From Stutzerimonas stutzeri (GTDB lineage Bacteria > Pseudomonadota > Gammaproteobacteria > Pseudomonadales > Pseudomonadaceae): DNA of 64,000 nt. The stretch is from contig DDKB01000017.1 in assembly GCA_002339675.1 (NCBI GenBank), forward strand, positions 584,327 through 648,326. The letters are read 5' to 3'. The position numbers were made by a program, and so were the translations under genes. Below, one piece after another: positions 37,767-48,378 of this stretch (the stretch's first letter is position 1; each line of letters begins with the position of its first letter). The notes under the pieces were generated by a model. That model was not told the origin of the DNA. It searched no databases and saw nothing but the letters and a program-made list of their open reading frames with translations.

Positions 37767-39188
37767 ATGAAGCTGTCCATGCCCCGTTTCGACCAAGCCT
37801 CCGTCCTGGTGGTTGGCGATGTCATGCTCGATCGTTACTGGCATGGCGGCACCTCGCGAATCTCCCCGGAAGCGCCGGTGCCGGTGGTCCGGGTCGATCA
37901 GGTGGAAGACCGGCCGGGCGGCGCGGCCAACGTGGCGCTGAACATCGCGGCGCTCGGTGCGCCGGCGGCGCTGGTCGGCGTGACCGGCATCGACGAGGCG
38001 CGGCAAAGCCTGCACGACAGCCTGGCGGCGGCCGGCGTGGACGCCCATTTCCAGGCGATCGAGCACCAGCCGACCATCATCAAGCTGCGCGTCATGAGTC
38101 GCCACCAGCAACTGCTGCGGATGGACTTCGAGGAACCCTTCGACACCGATCCCGCGGCACTGCTGGCGCAGGTCGAGGCGCTGCTGGACGGCGTCAAGGT
38201 GCTGATCCTCTCGGACTACGGCAAGGGCGCACTGCGTAACCATCAGGCGCTGATCCAGGCCGCGCGCAAACGCGGCATCCCGGTGCTGGCCGACCCCAAG
38301 GGCAAGGACTTCGGCATCTATCGCGGCGCAACCGTCATCACGCCCAACCTCGGCGAGTTCGAAGCGATCGTCGGGCCCTGTGTCGACGAGCCCGAGCTGG
38401 TCGCCAAGGGCGCCGAACTGATGCGGCAGCTGGAGCTGGGCGCCTTGCTGGTGACCCGCGGCGAGCACGGCATGACGCTACTGCGCCCGGACCATTCGCC
38501 GCTGCACCTGCCCGCGCGCGCCCGCGAGGTGTTCGACGTCACCGGTGCCGGCGACACCGTGATCTCCACCCTGGCCGCGGCGCTGGCGGCCGGCGAAGAG
38601 CTGCCCCAGGCCGTTGCCCTGGCCAACCTGGCGGCAGGCATCGTGGTCGGCAAGTTGGGGACCGCCTGCATCAGCGCGCCGGAACTGCGCCGTGCCGTGC
38701 AGCGCGAAGAGGGCTCCGAGCGCGGCGTGATGACGCTCGAGCAGCTGCTCACCGCGATCGAGGATGCCCGCGCCGACGGCGAGCGCATCGTCTTCACCAA
38801 TGGCTGTTTCGACATCCTGCATGCAGGCCACGTGACCTATCTGGAACAGGCGCGCGCTCAGGGCGACCGGCTGGTCGTCGCGGTCAACGACGACGGTTCG
38901 GTCAGCCGCCTGAAAGGGCCGGGCCGGCCAATCAATTCGGTGGACCGGCGAATGGCCGTGCTGGCCGGGCTGGGGGCGGTCGACTGGGTGGTCTGTTTTG
39001 CCGAAGACACGCCGGAACGGCTGCTCGCCCAGGTAAGGCCTGACGTGCTGGTCAAGGGCGGCGACTATGGCGTCGATCAGGTGGTCGGGGCTGACTTGGT
39101 CACCGGTTACGGCGGCCAGGTGAAAGTGCTGGGCCTGGTCGAGAACAGCTCCACCACGGCGATCGTCGAAAAGATCCGCAAGCGCTGA
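37767..39188 (+). CDS. hldE: Bifunctional heptose-7-P kinase / heptose-1-P adenylyltransferase
   Basis: This 473-residue fusion makes ADP-D-glycero-D-manno-heptose for the WaaC/WaaF transferases. The N-terminal ribokinase-family half (~1-320) has GGAANVALNIAALG and the catalytic TGAGDT near residue 260. The C-terminal cytidylyltransferase-like half begins about residue 340 with TNGCFDILHAGHVTYL and contains the GDRLVVAVNDDGSV segment. Both active sites look intact. It is followed closely by a convergent gene. A candidate extended -10 promoter lies just upstream, so expression may be independent of msbA. Confidence 0.96.
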   Translation: MKLSMPRFDQASVLVVGDVMLDRYWHGGTSRISPEAPVPVVRVDQVEDRPGGAANVALNIAALGAPAALVGVTGIDEARQSLHDSLAAAGVDAHFQAIEHQPTIIKLRVMSRHQQLLRMDFEEPFDTDPAALLAQVEALLDGVKVLILSDYGKGALRNHQALIQAARKRGIPVLADPKGKDFGIYRGATVITPNLGEFEAIVGPCVDEPELVAKGAELMRQLELGALLVTRGEHGMTLLRPDHSPLHLPARAREVFDVTGAGDTVISTLAAALAAGEELPQAVALANLAAGIVVGKLGTACISAPELRRAVQREEGSERGVMTLEQLLTAIEDARADGERIVFTNGCFDILHAGHVTYLEQARAQGDRLVVAVNDDGSVSRLKGPGRPINSVDRRMAVLAGLGAVDWVVCFAEDTPERLLAQVRPDVLVKGGDYGVDQVVGADLVTGYGGQVKVLGLVENSSTTAIVEKIRKR

Positions 39189-39232
39189 GTCCGCCCTAGC
39201 GCGGGCTACCGTCCGACCGCCGTCCTGGTCGC

Positions 39233-40120
39233 CTAGCCCGATGCCGCCAGCGCCAGGCTGCGGATCCAGTCGCGCCAGCTGATTCGCTCGTCGCGTACCA
39301 GCCAGTCGTCCTGCCGGGCAAAGCTCTCCGACAACCACAGCCCGCGCGTGCTGGCCGGCACCGGCTGGCCCTTGCGCAAGGTATACAGGGCTGCAGTCGG
39401 GCGGCCCTGTTGCAGCGGTATCAGGTAGAGGTCGGGACGGCTGCGGTCGAGCCGTGCGACGAGCTGGTCGTCCTCGAGCCGTTCATCGACATGGAACAGG
39501 CTCAGCTCGCGGGTTTCCCTGGGCAGCTCGAGGCACATGTCGTAGACCAGCTGCAGCGAGGCCGTGGGCAGGTGTACGTAGGCGCGCGGTCGCTCCATCA
39601 GGGTCATCTGGCCGCACTGCACCGGCCGCGCCGAGCCGGACAGCGACGACAGCTGGAAATGCACCGCCTCGCGGTAGCGCAGGCTCTGCTGATAGGGCGC
39701 CGGCAGCCAGGTATCGCCGTAGCGCCCGGCCAGCCAGCCCTCGGGCGTTTCCAACAGGCACTCCTCGGCGACTTCCTGAATGGCGGTCAGCAGGGGCAGG
39801 CTGAGCTCGTGGGCGGGCACGTAGCCGGAGATCAGCTTGAGCACCACGTCACCGCGATCCTGGCGCTGCTGGCGTACCAGCACCCAGTATTCCTGGCCTT
39901 GCCAGCGGACGGTCAGGCGGACCGAGACCCCCAGGTTGGCCAGTTCCACCGAGAAGCGCGTCGGGTCGGCGAGGGTCACCGGCTTGCGTCGCTCGAGCAT
40001 CTCGCTGAAGTTGAGCGGACGCCCGAGGCTCTGGTAGCGCAGGCCATCGGGGGAGGCCTCGACGAGCAGCGGCAGGGTCTTGAAGGCGGTCGGGTTCTTG
40101 CGAATCAGCACGCGCGGCAT
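39233..40120 (-). CDS. Conserved protein of unknown function
   Basis: This 295-residue soluble protein is not one I recognise; I would expect it to be the conserved Pseudomonas protein lying between hldE and the aldo/keto reductase. It has no signal peptide or membrane segment. It is rich in beta-type runs (YWVLVRQQRQDRGDVVLKLISGYV) and ends DWIRSLALAASG. AGGAG precedes its ATG on the minus strand. A helical piece AIQEVAEECLLETPEG mid-protein vaguely recalls a Nudix box but lacks the REx2EE spacing, so I do not call that. It is 39 bases downstream of the aldo/keto reductase and possibly cotranscribed with it. Confidence 0.78.
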   Translation of the reverse strand: MPRVLIRKNPTAFKTLPLLVEASPDGLRYQSLGRPLNFSEMLERRKPVTLADPTRFSVELANLGVSVRLTVRWQGQEYWVLVRQQRQDRGDVVLKLISGYVPAHELSLPLLTAIQEVAEECLLETPEGWLAGRYGDTWLPAPYQQSLRYREAVHFQLSSLSGSARPVQCGQMTLMERPRAYVHLPTASLQLVYDMCLELPRETRELSLFHVDERLEDDQLVARLDRSRPDLYLIPLQQGRPTAALYTLRKGQPVPASTRGLWLSESFARQDDWLVRDERISWRDWIRSLALAASG

Positions 40121-40159
40121 TCGGCTCCTCCTGGTAGCGGGTCGGCCGTGAGGCCGTTG

Positions 40160-40972
40160 TTATTGTTGTGGCGACAGAACGGCAGCCGCGGTACGCACGT
40201 TATCCGACAAGTGTTGCGGGTTGATGGTGCCGATGATGGCGGCACCCACGCCCGGGTGGCCGAACAGCAGTTCGAAGCTTAGCCGAACCGGATCCCGGCC
40301 CGGCTCGAGGCAGGCATGCCCGCTGGCCAGCGCCTTCTTGACCAGGATGCCCTTGGCGTGTGCCTGAGCGTAGTCCAGGACCGGGCGTTCGGCCCTCTCG
40401 TTGAGGTTGTAGGTGACCATCGCGCAGTCGCCCTGCTGCAGTGCCAGCAGACCACCCTCGACGGTCTTGCCGGACAGGCCGTAGCCGAGAACCTTGCCCT
40501 CGCGCTTGAGCTCGGCGAGGGTTTCGTAGACGCCGCTGTGGCGCAGGATGTCCAGGTCACGCCCGTCCGAATGCACCAGCACCAGTTCGATGCGGTCGGT
40601 CCGCAGGCGTCGCAGGCTGCGCTCCACCGAGAGGCGGGTGTGCCCCGGCGAAAAGTCGAACCGTGACTGGCCGTCGACGAACTCCTCGCCCACCTTGCTG
40701 ACCACTACCCACTGCTCGCGCTGGCCCTGGAGCAGCGGCCCAAGGCGCTCTTCGCTGACGCCATAGGCCGGCGCCGTGTCGATCAGATTGATGCCCAGGT
40801 CGCGTGCCAGGTCCAGCAATTGGCGGGCCTGGGCATCATCCGGAATACGGAAGCCGTTGGGGTATTTCACTCCCTGGTCGCGGCCCAGCTTGACGGTGCC
40901 GAGCCCCAGCGGCGACACCTGCAGCCCGGTGCTGCCCAGCGGCCGGTGCAGCCCATGCAGCGTGGCATCCAT
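40160..40972 (-). CDS. Aldo/keto reductase
   Basis: This 270-residue NADP(H)-dependent TIM-barrel oxidoreductase has the catalytic set Asp/Tyr in DTAPAYG, Lys in VVSKVG and His in VLVHSDG. Cofactor binding is expected at the C-terminal end (AAIIGTINPQHLSDN). The start overlaps the stop of the upstream FAD oxidoreductase in ATGA fashion, so the two are coupled and may share a pathway. The pair corresponds to P. aeruginosa PA4992/PA4991. The substrate is unknown. Confidence 0.9.
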   Translation of the reverse strand: MDATLHGLHRPLGSTGLQVSPLGLGTVKLGRDQGVKYPNGFRIPDDAQARQLLDLARDLGINLIDTAPAYGVSEERLGPLLQGQREQWVVVSKVGEEFVDGQSRFDFSPGHTRLSVERSLRRLRTDRIELVLVHSDGRDLDILRHSGVYETLAELKREGKVLGYGLSGKTVEGGLLALQQGDCAMVTYNLNERAERPVLDYAQAHAKGILVKKALASGHACLEPGRDPVRLSFELLFGHPGVGAAIIGTINPQHLSDNVRTAAAVLSPQQ

Positions 40973-42144
40973 CAGAGCAGACCCTCCCAGAACGGCGCGG
41001 TGATCGCCGGGCGCGGCAGCTCGGGTAGCGGCGGGTGCGGCTGTGGCTCGATGCCGTCGCGTGTCAGCGCTGCCTCGACCCGGTCCGCGAAGTCCGGCGA
41101 CAGGGCCAGCTTGGTTGGCCAGCCCACCAGCAGCCGGCCCTGCTCGGCGAGGAACGCGTTGTCCGGGCGGGCCAGGGCCGATTGCGCCGGTTCGGCCCGA
41201 TCGATGCGCAGCGTGGCCCAGCGGGCTGTCGACAGGTCGAGCCAGGGCACCAGCTCGGCCATCTCCTTTTTCGCCGCGGCAATCTGCGCTGCTTCATCAC
41301 GGGCGACCCCAGCTGCTTCGGCGAGATCACCGCCCAGGTACCAGACCCATTCGCCGTCGGCGGCCGGGTGGCTGGTGACCGTCACGCGCGGCTTGGACCC
41401 GCCCCCCAGGCAATGGGCATAGAGCGGCCTCAAGGTAGCGGCCTTGACGATCACCATGTGCAGCGGCCGCTTCTGCATGGCCGGCTGGGCCAGGCCCAGG
41501 GCCTGCAGCAGTTCGGCGTTGCCTGCGCCGGCGGTGAGCACGATGCGCTGGGCGCGGATGGCGCGGCCGTCGACGTTGAGCCCGGTCAGCTCGCCCGCTT
41601 CGCGCAATGGCTCGATCCGCTCGGCCTTCAGCAGCCCGGGCCCGGCGAGGTCCGCCAGGCGCTGGATCAGACTCGGCACGTCCAGCACCAGTTCGCTGAG
41701 GCGGTAGACCTTGCCCTTGAAGCGCGGGTCCTGAAGCGCCGGGGGCAGCTCGCTGCCCTTGACCTGGCCGACACGTGAACGCACGGCCTTGCTGGCGAAA
41801 AAGCTGGTGAGGTTGCCGGTCAGGGTGCCGGGCGACCACAGGTAGTGCGCGTCCGACAGCAGGCGCACCCCGGCCAGGTCCAGCTCACCCTGGCCTTCCA
41901 GCGCCTCACGCCAGCGGCGCGGCATGTCGGCGATCGCCTCGGATGCGCCGGTCAGCGCACCGCCAAGTGCGTACTTGGTCCCGCCGTGGATGATGCCTTG
42001 CGACTTGACGCTCTGCCCGCCGCCTAGCACGCCCGTGTCCACCAGGAGCGTCGCATAGCCCAGGCGGCGCAGGCGGGCGTTGAGCCAGAGGCCGGCAACG
42101 CCGCCGCCTACGATCAGGACATCGGTGCTCAGGGAGTCGGACAT
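40972..42144 (-). CDS. FAD-dependent oxidoreductase (DAO family)
   Basis: This 390-residue flavoprotein opens with TDVLIVGGGVAGLWLNARL, the dinucleotide-binding GxGxxG near residue 13. Further FAD contacts are suggested by QRIVLTAGAGNAELLQALG. The fold is that of the glycine/D-amino-acid oxidase superfamily. The first gene of the minus-strand run, it overlaps the aldo/keto reductase by one base. The acceptor and substrate are not clear from motifs. No signal peptide is seen, so it acts in the cytosol. Confidence 0.88.
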   Translation of the reverse strand: MSDSLSTDVLIVGGGVAGLWLNARLRRLGYATLLVDTGVLGGGQSVKSQGIIHGGTKYALGGALTGASEAIADMPRRWREALEGQGELDLAGVRLLSDAHYLWSPGTLTGNLTSFFASKAVRSRVGQVKGSELPPALQDPRFKGKVYRLSELVLDVPSLIQRLADLAGPGLLKAERIEPLREAGELTGLNVDGRAIRAQRIVLTAGAGNAELLQALGLAQPAMQKRPLHMVIVKAATLRPLYAHCLGGGSKPRVTVTSHPAADGEWVWYLGGDLAEAAGVARDEAAQIAAAKKEMAELVPWLDLSTARWATLRIDRAEPAQSALARPDNAFLAEQGRLLVGWPTKLALSPDFADRVEAALTRDGIEPQPHPPLPELPRPAITAPFWEGLL

Positions 42145-42255
42145 GGAAGGGTCTCGTGTGTGGATCAGGGGCGCAGTATAACCGCTTGCTCCGGGCCTTC
42201 ATTCGCCAAGAAGACAGCAGCGCCCGGCTCGATGCCGGCTGGCGAGTGCGTCGCG

Positions 42256-42588
42256 CTAGTGCCCGGTGTTGCCGGAAAACAGCTGGATCACCGCCACCCC
42301 CGCAATGATCAGCGCCATGCCGAGAACGGCGGGCAGGTCGAGCTTCTGGCCGTAGAGCGCGGCCGCCGCCGCGCTCACCAGCACGATGCCGAGACCGGCC
42401 CAGATGGCGTAGGCGATGCCTACCGGAATGGTCTTGACCACCAGGCTGAGCATCCAGAAGGAAGTGCCGTAGCCGACGATCACCAGCAACAGGGGCAGCG
42501 GGCGGCTGAAGCCGGCTAGCGCCTTCATGGAGGTGGTGGCGATGACTTCGGCAGTGATCGCGATTGCGAGGTACAGATAACCCGTCAT
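42256..42588 (-). CDS. emrE: Small multidrug resistance (SMR) pump, EmrE-type
   Basis: This 110-residue, four-helix inner-membrane protein has the essential Glu14 in ITAEVIATTSMK. GYGTSFWMLS in the second helix and AIWAGLGIVLVSA in the third are typical of the family. SMR proteins work as antiparallel dimers that exchange cationic drugs or guanidinium-type compounds for protons. The position next to the FAD enzyme and waaA agrees with P. aeruginosa EmrE (PA4990). It is divergent from waaA. Whether this copy exports drugs or guanidinium is not visible. Confidence 0.88.
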   Translation of the reverse strand: MTGYLYLAIAITAEVIATTSMKALAGFSRPLPLLLVIVGYGTSFWMLSLVVKTIPVGIAYAIWAGLGIVLVSAAAAALYGQKLDLPAVLGMALIIAGVAVIQLFSGNTGH

Positions 42589-42732
42589 GGCGGCTCCGGT
42601 TGGCGCGCTTCGGCAATTGCACAGGCTAGGTTCGGCTCCGGCCAGGACCGGAAGTTCGCATCGGCCAAGGTGACATCTGCAGCCGCCGCCGTGGTGGCTG
42701 CCGGCTTGGCGCCTTTGCTAAGCTCCGCGCCC

Positions 42733-44007
42733 ATGAATCGCACCCTCTACACTCTCTTGTTCCATCTCGGCCTGCCACTGGTGGCGCTGCGTCTGTACTG
42801 GCGGTCGCGCAAGGCCCCGGCCTATGCCCGGCGCATCGGCGAGCGCTTTGCCGTCGCCCTGCCGCACCTGACGCCCGGAGGCATCTGGGTGCACGCGGTC
42901 TCGGTGGGCGAGAGCATCGCCGCCGCTCCGATGATCCGCGCGCTGCAGGCGCGTTATCCGCAGCTGCCGATCACCGTGACCTGCATGACGCCGACCGGCT
43001 CCGAGCGCATCCGGGCACTGTTCGGCGACAGCGTCGGGCACTGCTACCTGCCCTATGACCTGCCGTGGGCCGCGGCGCGTTTCCTCGATCAGGTGCAGCC
43101 GAAGCTGGCGGTGGTGATGGAAACCGAACTCTGGCCCAACCACATTCATCAATGTGCCCGTCGTGGCATCCCGGTGGCGCTGGCCAACGCCCGGCTGTCC
43201 GAGCGCTCGGCTCGCGGCTACGCGCGCTTCGGCGGGCTGACCGCGCCGATGTTGCGCGAGTTGAATCTGATCGCCGCGCAGACCGAGACCGAAGCGGCGC
43301 GCTTTCGCAGCCTTGGTGCGCAACCGGCGGCGGTGCAGGTCACCGGGTCGATCAAGTTCGATCTGCAAATCGACCCGGCGGTGCCCGCCCGCGCACGCGC
43401 GTTGCGCGAGCACTGGGGCGCAGCCGGGCGGCCGGTGTGGATCGCAGCCAGTACCCACACCGGCGAGGACGAGATCCTGCTGACGGCGCACCGGCAGCTG
43501 CTCGCCGAACGTCCCGATGCGCTGCTGATCCTGGTGCCCCGCCATCCGGAACGCTTCGCCTCGGTGCTGGAGCTGTGTCGGCGGCTGGGCTTCGCCACGG
43601 TGCAGCGCTCGCGCGACGAGCCGCCCCAGCCAGGAACGCAGGTGGTACTCGGTGACACCATGGGCGAGCTGCTGTTGCTCTTTGCGCTGGCCGACGTCGC
43701 CTTCGTGGGCGGCAGCCTGGTGCCGACCGGCGGCCACAACCTGCTCGAGCCCGCCGCCCTCGGCAAGCCGGTTCTGACCGGTCCGCACCTGTTCAATTTT
43801 CTCGATATCGCCGCACAACTGCGCGATGCCGGCGCGCTTGTGGAGGTCGACAGCGCGCCCGAACTGGCGACCCAGGTGGCGTTGTTCTGGGACGACGCCC
43901 GATCCACGGAGAGGGCCCGTACGGCCGGCTACGAGGTGTTGGCGAACAACCAGGGCGCGCTGGCGCGGCTACTGGCATCACTGGCACGCCTGCTGCCGCA
44001 AGGCTGA
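42733..44007 (+). CDS. waaA: Kdo transferase (3-deoxy-D-manno-octulosonic acid transferase)
   Basis: This 424-residue inner-membrane-anchored GT30 enzyme attaches Kdo residues to lipid A precursor, the first step of the core. The N-terminal anchor is MNRTLYTLLFHLGLPLVALR, and the N-lobe has GGIWVHAVSVGESIAA with the catalytic glutamate. The donor site lies in GGHNLLEPAALGKPV. The ATG at 42733 is taken; a frame opening at 42670 would add 21 Ala-rich residues with no ribosome site. It is away from the main waa cluster, as in P. aeruginosa (PA4988). Confidence 0.95.
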   Translation: MNRTLYTLLFHLGLPLVALRLYWRSRKAPAYARRIGERFAVALPHLTPGGIWVHAVSVGESIAAAPMIRALQARYPQLPITVTCMTPTGSERIRALFGDSVGHCYLPYDLPWAAARFLDQVQPKLAVVMETELWPNHIHQCARRGIPVALANARLSERSARGYARFGGLTAPMLRELNLIAAQTETEAARFRSLGAQPAAVQVTGSIKFDLQIDPAVPARARALREHWGAAGRPVWIAASTHTGEDEILLTAHRQLLAERPDALLILVPRHPERFASVLELCRRLGFATVQRSRDEPPQPGTQVVLGDTMGELLLLFALADVAFVGGSLVPTGGHNLLEPAALGKPVLTGPHLFNFLDIAAQLRDAGALVEVDSAPELATQVALFWDDARSTERARTAGYEVLANNQGALARLLASLARLLPQG

Positions 44008-44048
44008 GACAGGATCGCTCGGTCCTTGGCGTGTATTCGCCCACCCCC

Positions 44049-44080
44049 GTAGCCTGGATCAGCCGAAGGTGTAATCCGGG
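44049..44080. repeat. Intergenic palindromic repeat, copy 1
   Basis: GTAGCCTGGATCAGCCGAAG followed by GTGTAATCCGGG is an imperfect palindrome (CCTGGAT against ATCCGGG). The second copy is about 80 bases away. It is a dispersed repeat type common between genes of pseudomonads. Confidence 0.7.
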
Positions 44081-44159
44081 TTCTCGTAGCCCCTCGTCAC
44101 ACCCATCCGCCACGGCCTGAGGAGCAGAACGCTCCCTTCTCGCTGACGGGCACCGGCCC

Positions 44160-44191
44160 ATAGCCTGGATTAGCCGAAGGCGTAATCCGGG
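44160..44191. repeat. Intergenic palindromic repeat, copy 2
   Basis: It matches copy 1 at 28 of 32 positions by eye, with CGTAATCCGGG at its end. It begins 80 bases after copy 1's end and stops 7 bases before the tolC stop on the minus strand. It could act as the terminator hairpin of tolC. Confidence 0.7.
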
Positions 44192-44198
44192 AGAGGCG

Positions 44199-45653
44199 TT
44201 ATTCGACCCGCACCGGCTTGCCGATGTTTTCCGACAGATCCGGCGGCAGGAAGTCGCTGTCTGGGTTGTAGTCGGGTTTCAGGTAATGCTGCAGGTCCTC
44301 AAGGTCGCCCGGGTTGAGCGTGCCGGCCGCCTGCTTCAGGCGCAGACTGTCGAGGATGTAGTCGTAGCGAGCGTTATTGTAGTCGCGCACGGCGGCGAAC
44401 AGGCGGCGCTGGGTGTCGAGCACGTCGACGATGTTGCGCGTGCCGACCTGGTAGCCGATGTCGGTGGCTTCCAACGCGCTCTGGTTGGAGACGATTGACT
44501 GTCGGCGGGCCTGGACCTGCTCGACGTCGGTGTTGACCGCGCGGTGCAGGTTGCGCGTCGACTCGACCACCTGGCGACGCAGGCTTTCGCGCTGCTGCTC
44601 GGTCTGGGTCAGCCGGTAGAAGGCTTCGCGGCCTTGCGAGCTGGTCAGGCCACCGCTGTAAATTGGAATATTGAGCTGCAAGCCAATGCTGCGCTGCTCC
44701 ACATCGCCGGTGTAGCGGGGAATGCCCGGGACCACCGCTTCACTGCCGGTGTTGGTAAAGCCCAGGCTGTCGTTGTCACCCTTGCTGTAGCGCGCCACGG
44801 CGTCCAGCGTTGGCGCGTGGGCCGAGCGGCGCTGACGCAGGGTTTCTTCGGCCGCGTTGACGGCCTGGTTGCTGGCCAGCAGGTCGAGGTTCTGCTGCGT
44901 CGCGGTATTGACCCAGGCGCTGGCGTCGTTAGGCACGGGCGGCAGCACCGGCAGGCTGTGTTCGATGCCTTCAAGCGCCAGGTATTCGCGGTTGGTCAGG
45001 GTGAACAGCGCCTGGAACGCATCGTCGACCTGCCGCTGTGCCAACAGCCGGTTGGCGCGGGCGGTGTCGAATCCTGCCTGGGCTTCCAGGACGTCGGTGC
45101 GGTCGGACAGACCCACCTCGAAGCGTTCGTCAGCCTGGTCGAGCTGACGCTTGAAGGCCGCTTCTTCGGCCTTCGCCGCGGCCAGGGTATCCTGGGCTCG
45201 CAGCACGGCGAAATAGGCCTGAGCCGTGAGTCGGATAAGGTCCTGCTCGGCGATGGAATATTCGATGGAGGCTTGCTCGCTGATGGCGTTGGCCGCCTGC
45301 AGCTGGAACCAGCGATCGGCACGGAAGATCGGCTGGCTCAGCGTCGCCTGGTACACCGTGCCGCTGCGCTCCAGCGAGCGCGAGCCCCGGCTGGTATCGA
45401 CGTCGGTGCGCGTGCTGCTCAGCTCGGCCCCGCCACTCAGGTTGGGCAACAGGCCCGCGCGCGCCTGCGGAACCACTTCCTGCGCGGCCTTGAACTGGGC
45501 GCGGGCGGCGGAGAGGTCGGCATTGTTGGCGACGGCCTGCTGATAGACGCTGATCAGGTCGGCGCGGTTGGAAAGCGGGGGCGCTGTCTCGGCCCATGCG
45601 AGCCCCGACGAGGCGGCGGTCACGGCGAGTGCCAACGTGAGTCTGCGCAGCAT
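44199..45653 (-). CDS. tolC: Outer-membrane efflux channel TolC (housekeeping copy)
   Basis: This 484-residue outer-membrane protein of the TolC family forms the trimeric channel-tunnel used by drug efflux and type I secretion. The signal peptide MLRRLTLALAVTAASSGLAWA is clear. The two repeated halves are visible (QAVANNADLSAARAQFKAAQE, then NQAVNAAEETLRQRRSAHAP), as is the YQVGTRNIVDVLDTQRRL segment of the second. The ATG at 45653 has AAGGAAAG upstream; an upstream start would add 11 residues. A second, different TolC-type gene is in the type I secretion operon at 56074. The order tolC/thiC is the Pseudomonas one (PA4974/PA4973). Confidence 0.92.
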   Translation of the reverse strand: MLRRLTLALAVTAASSGLAWAETAPPLSNRADLISVYQQAVANNADLSAARAQFKAAQEVVPQARAGLLPNLSGGAELSSTRTDVDTSRGSRSLERSGTVYQATLSQPIFRADRWFQLQAANAISEQASIEYSIAEQDLIRLTAQAYFAVLRAQDTLAAAKAEEAAFKRQLDQADERFEVGLSDRTDVLEAQAGFDTARANRLLAQRQVDDAFQALFTLTNREYLALEGIEHSLPVLPPVPNDASAWVNTATQQNLDLLASNQAVNAAEETLRQRRSAHAPTLDAVARYSKGDNDSLGFTNTGSEAVVPGIPRYTGDVEQRSIGLQLNIPIYSGGLTSSQGREAFYRLTQTEQQRESLRRQVVESTRNLHRAVNTDVEQVQARRQSIVSNQSALEATDIGYQVGTRNIVDVLDTQRRLFAAVRDYNNARYDYILDSLRLKQAAGTLNPGDLEDLQHYLKPDYNPDSDFLPPDLSENIGKPVRVE

Positions 45654-45853
45654 GTGCGTCTTTCCTTGAAGCGAGGTGAGGGGCAAGGCTATGCGCGGTC
45701 ATGCGGCCGGTCAAGGCGCTTGAAAGGGCGGTTCCGTTGCCAGCCGAGGGCGCCTGCCGGGGTCACCGGTGGTCACCACGTCGTGACCCGCCGGTCGCCA
45801 CGTGCGCCAGCGGCATGGCGTTCGCCGGGCCACTTGATTAGACTCGGCCCCGT

Positions 45854-45945
45854 TCTTGTCGGGGTGCCTTGAAGCGAAGGCTGAGATCGGAAAGTTCCGG
45901 ATCCCGTTGAACCTGATCAGGTTAAGGCCTGCGTAGGGAACAAGA
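45854..45945 (+). ncRNA. TPP riboswitch upstream of thiC
   Basis: The THI-box is clear: closing stem TCTTGT (45854-45859) with ACAAGA (45940-45945), GGGGTGCC and GGCTGAGAT on the 5' side, and ACCTGATCAGGTTAAGGCC then TGCGTAGGGAA on the 3' side. TPP binding should reduce thiC expression, most likely by blocking translation or ending transcription. A possible -10 (TAGACT at 45839-45844) lies just ahead; its -35 is poor. The 114 bases from the riboswitch to the thiC start form the expression platform. Confidence 0.93.
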
Positions 45946-46059
45946 TGTGCTCGCCAGCCGTCCGGCGAGCGCTCTCGGCGCCAGTCCCGGCGCGCCCCGA
46001 TGCCCTTTCCCCGCCGTGTTTTTCAGGTTCGCTCCGACAACTTTCGAGGAGCTAGCCTG

Positions 46060-47940
<1,881 letters not shown>

Positions 47941-47970
47941 CGACGACAGGAGCGCTGGAAGTTTAGGCCT

Positions 47971-48280
47971 GTAGGTGGATGTCGTTTTTTACATTCACCG
48001 TGGCGCTGGCGTGCGGTGGATCGGTGAGGCGTGATCCACCCTACGTCCGGTTTCCTCGGAAAGCGCGCGCCGGAACGACGCCCGGCCGTAGGGTGGATGT
48101 CGCTGTTTACATTCACCATGAAGCCGGCTTGCGGTGGATCGGTGAAGCGTGATCCACCCTACGTCCGGTTTCCTCGGAAAGCGCGCGCCGGAACGACGTC
48201 CGGCCGTAGAGTGGATGTCGCTGTTTACATTCACCATGAAGCCGGCTTGCGGTGGATCGGTGAAGCGCGATCCACCCTAC
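47971..48280. repeat. Tandem 118-bp repeat block (2.6 copies) between thiC and cytX
   Basis: Three copies of a 74-75-bp element lie at 47971-48044, 48088-48162 and 48206-48280. Each begins GTAG(G/A)GTGGATGTCG (the first lacks one G) and ends ATCCACCCTAC, so the ends are inverted repeats. A near-identical 43-bp spacer separates them (48045-48087, 48163-48205), giving a 117-118-bp period. The copies differ at few positions, so amplification looks recent. It lies in the 438-base gap between thiC and the transporter, and nothing else is seen there. Confidence 0.85.
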
Positions 48281-48378
48281 GCGGGACCGGTGATAACTGC
48301 CGCAGCGCTGGCTGCGGAACCATTTTCTGCTGCGAGCGAAACGCTCGCTCGCGGCGCTGTGCCGGGTCGCCGGCTACG

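Noticed and set aside
36378..38468. A ~700-codon minus-strand open frame across the PIG-L and hldE genes
   Set aside because: It spans two well-supported plus-strand genes and their gap, and is full of His, Arg and Gln in the manner of antisense frames.
47971..48280. CRISPR array in the tandem repeat block
   Set aside because: The repeat is 74-75 bp with palindromic ends and the spacers are nearly identical to each other, unlike the short repeats and unique spacers of a CRISPR array; no cas gene is present.
48031..48378. Long N-terminal extension of the CytX-type transporter
   Set aside because: The upstream frame consists of translated tandem repeats; transporter sequence begins only after 48379.
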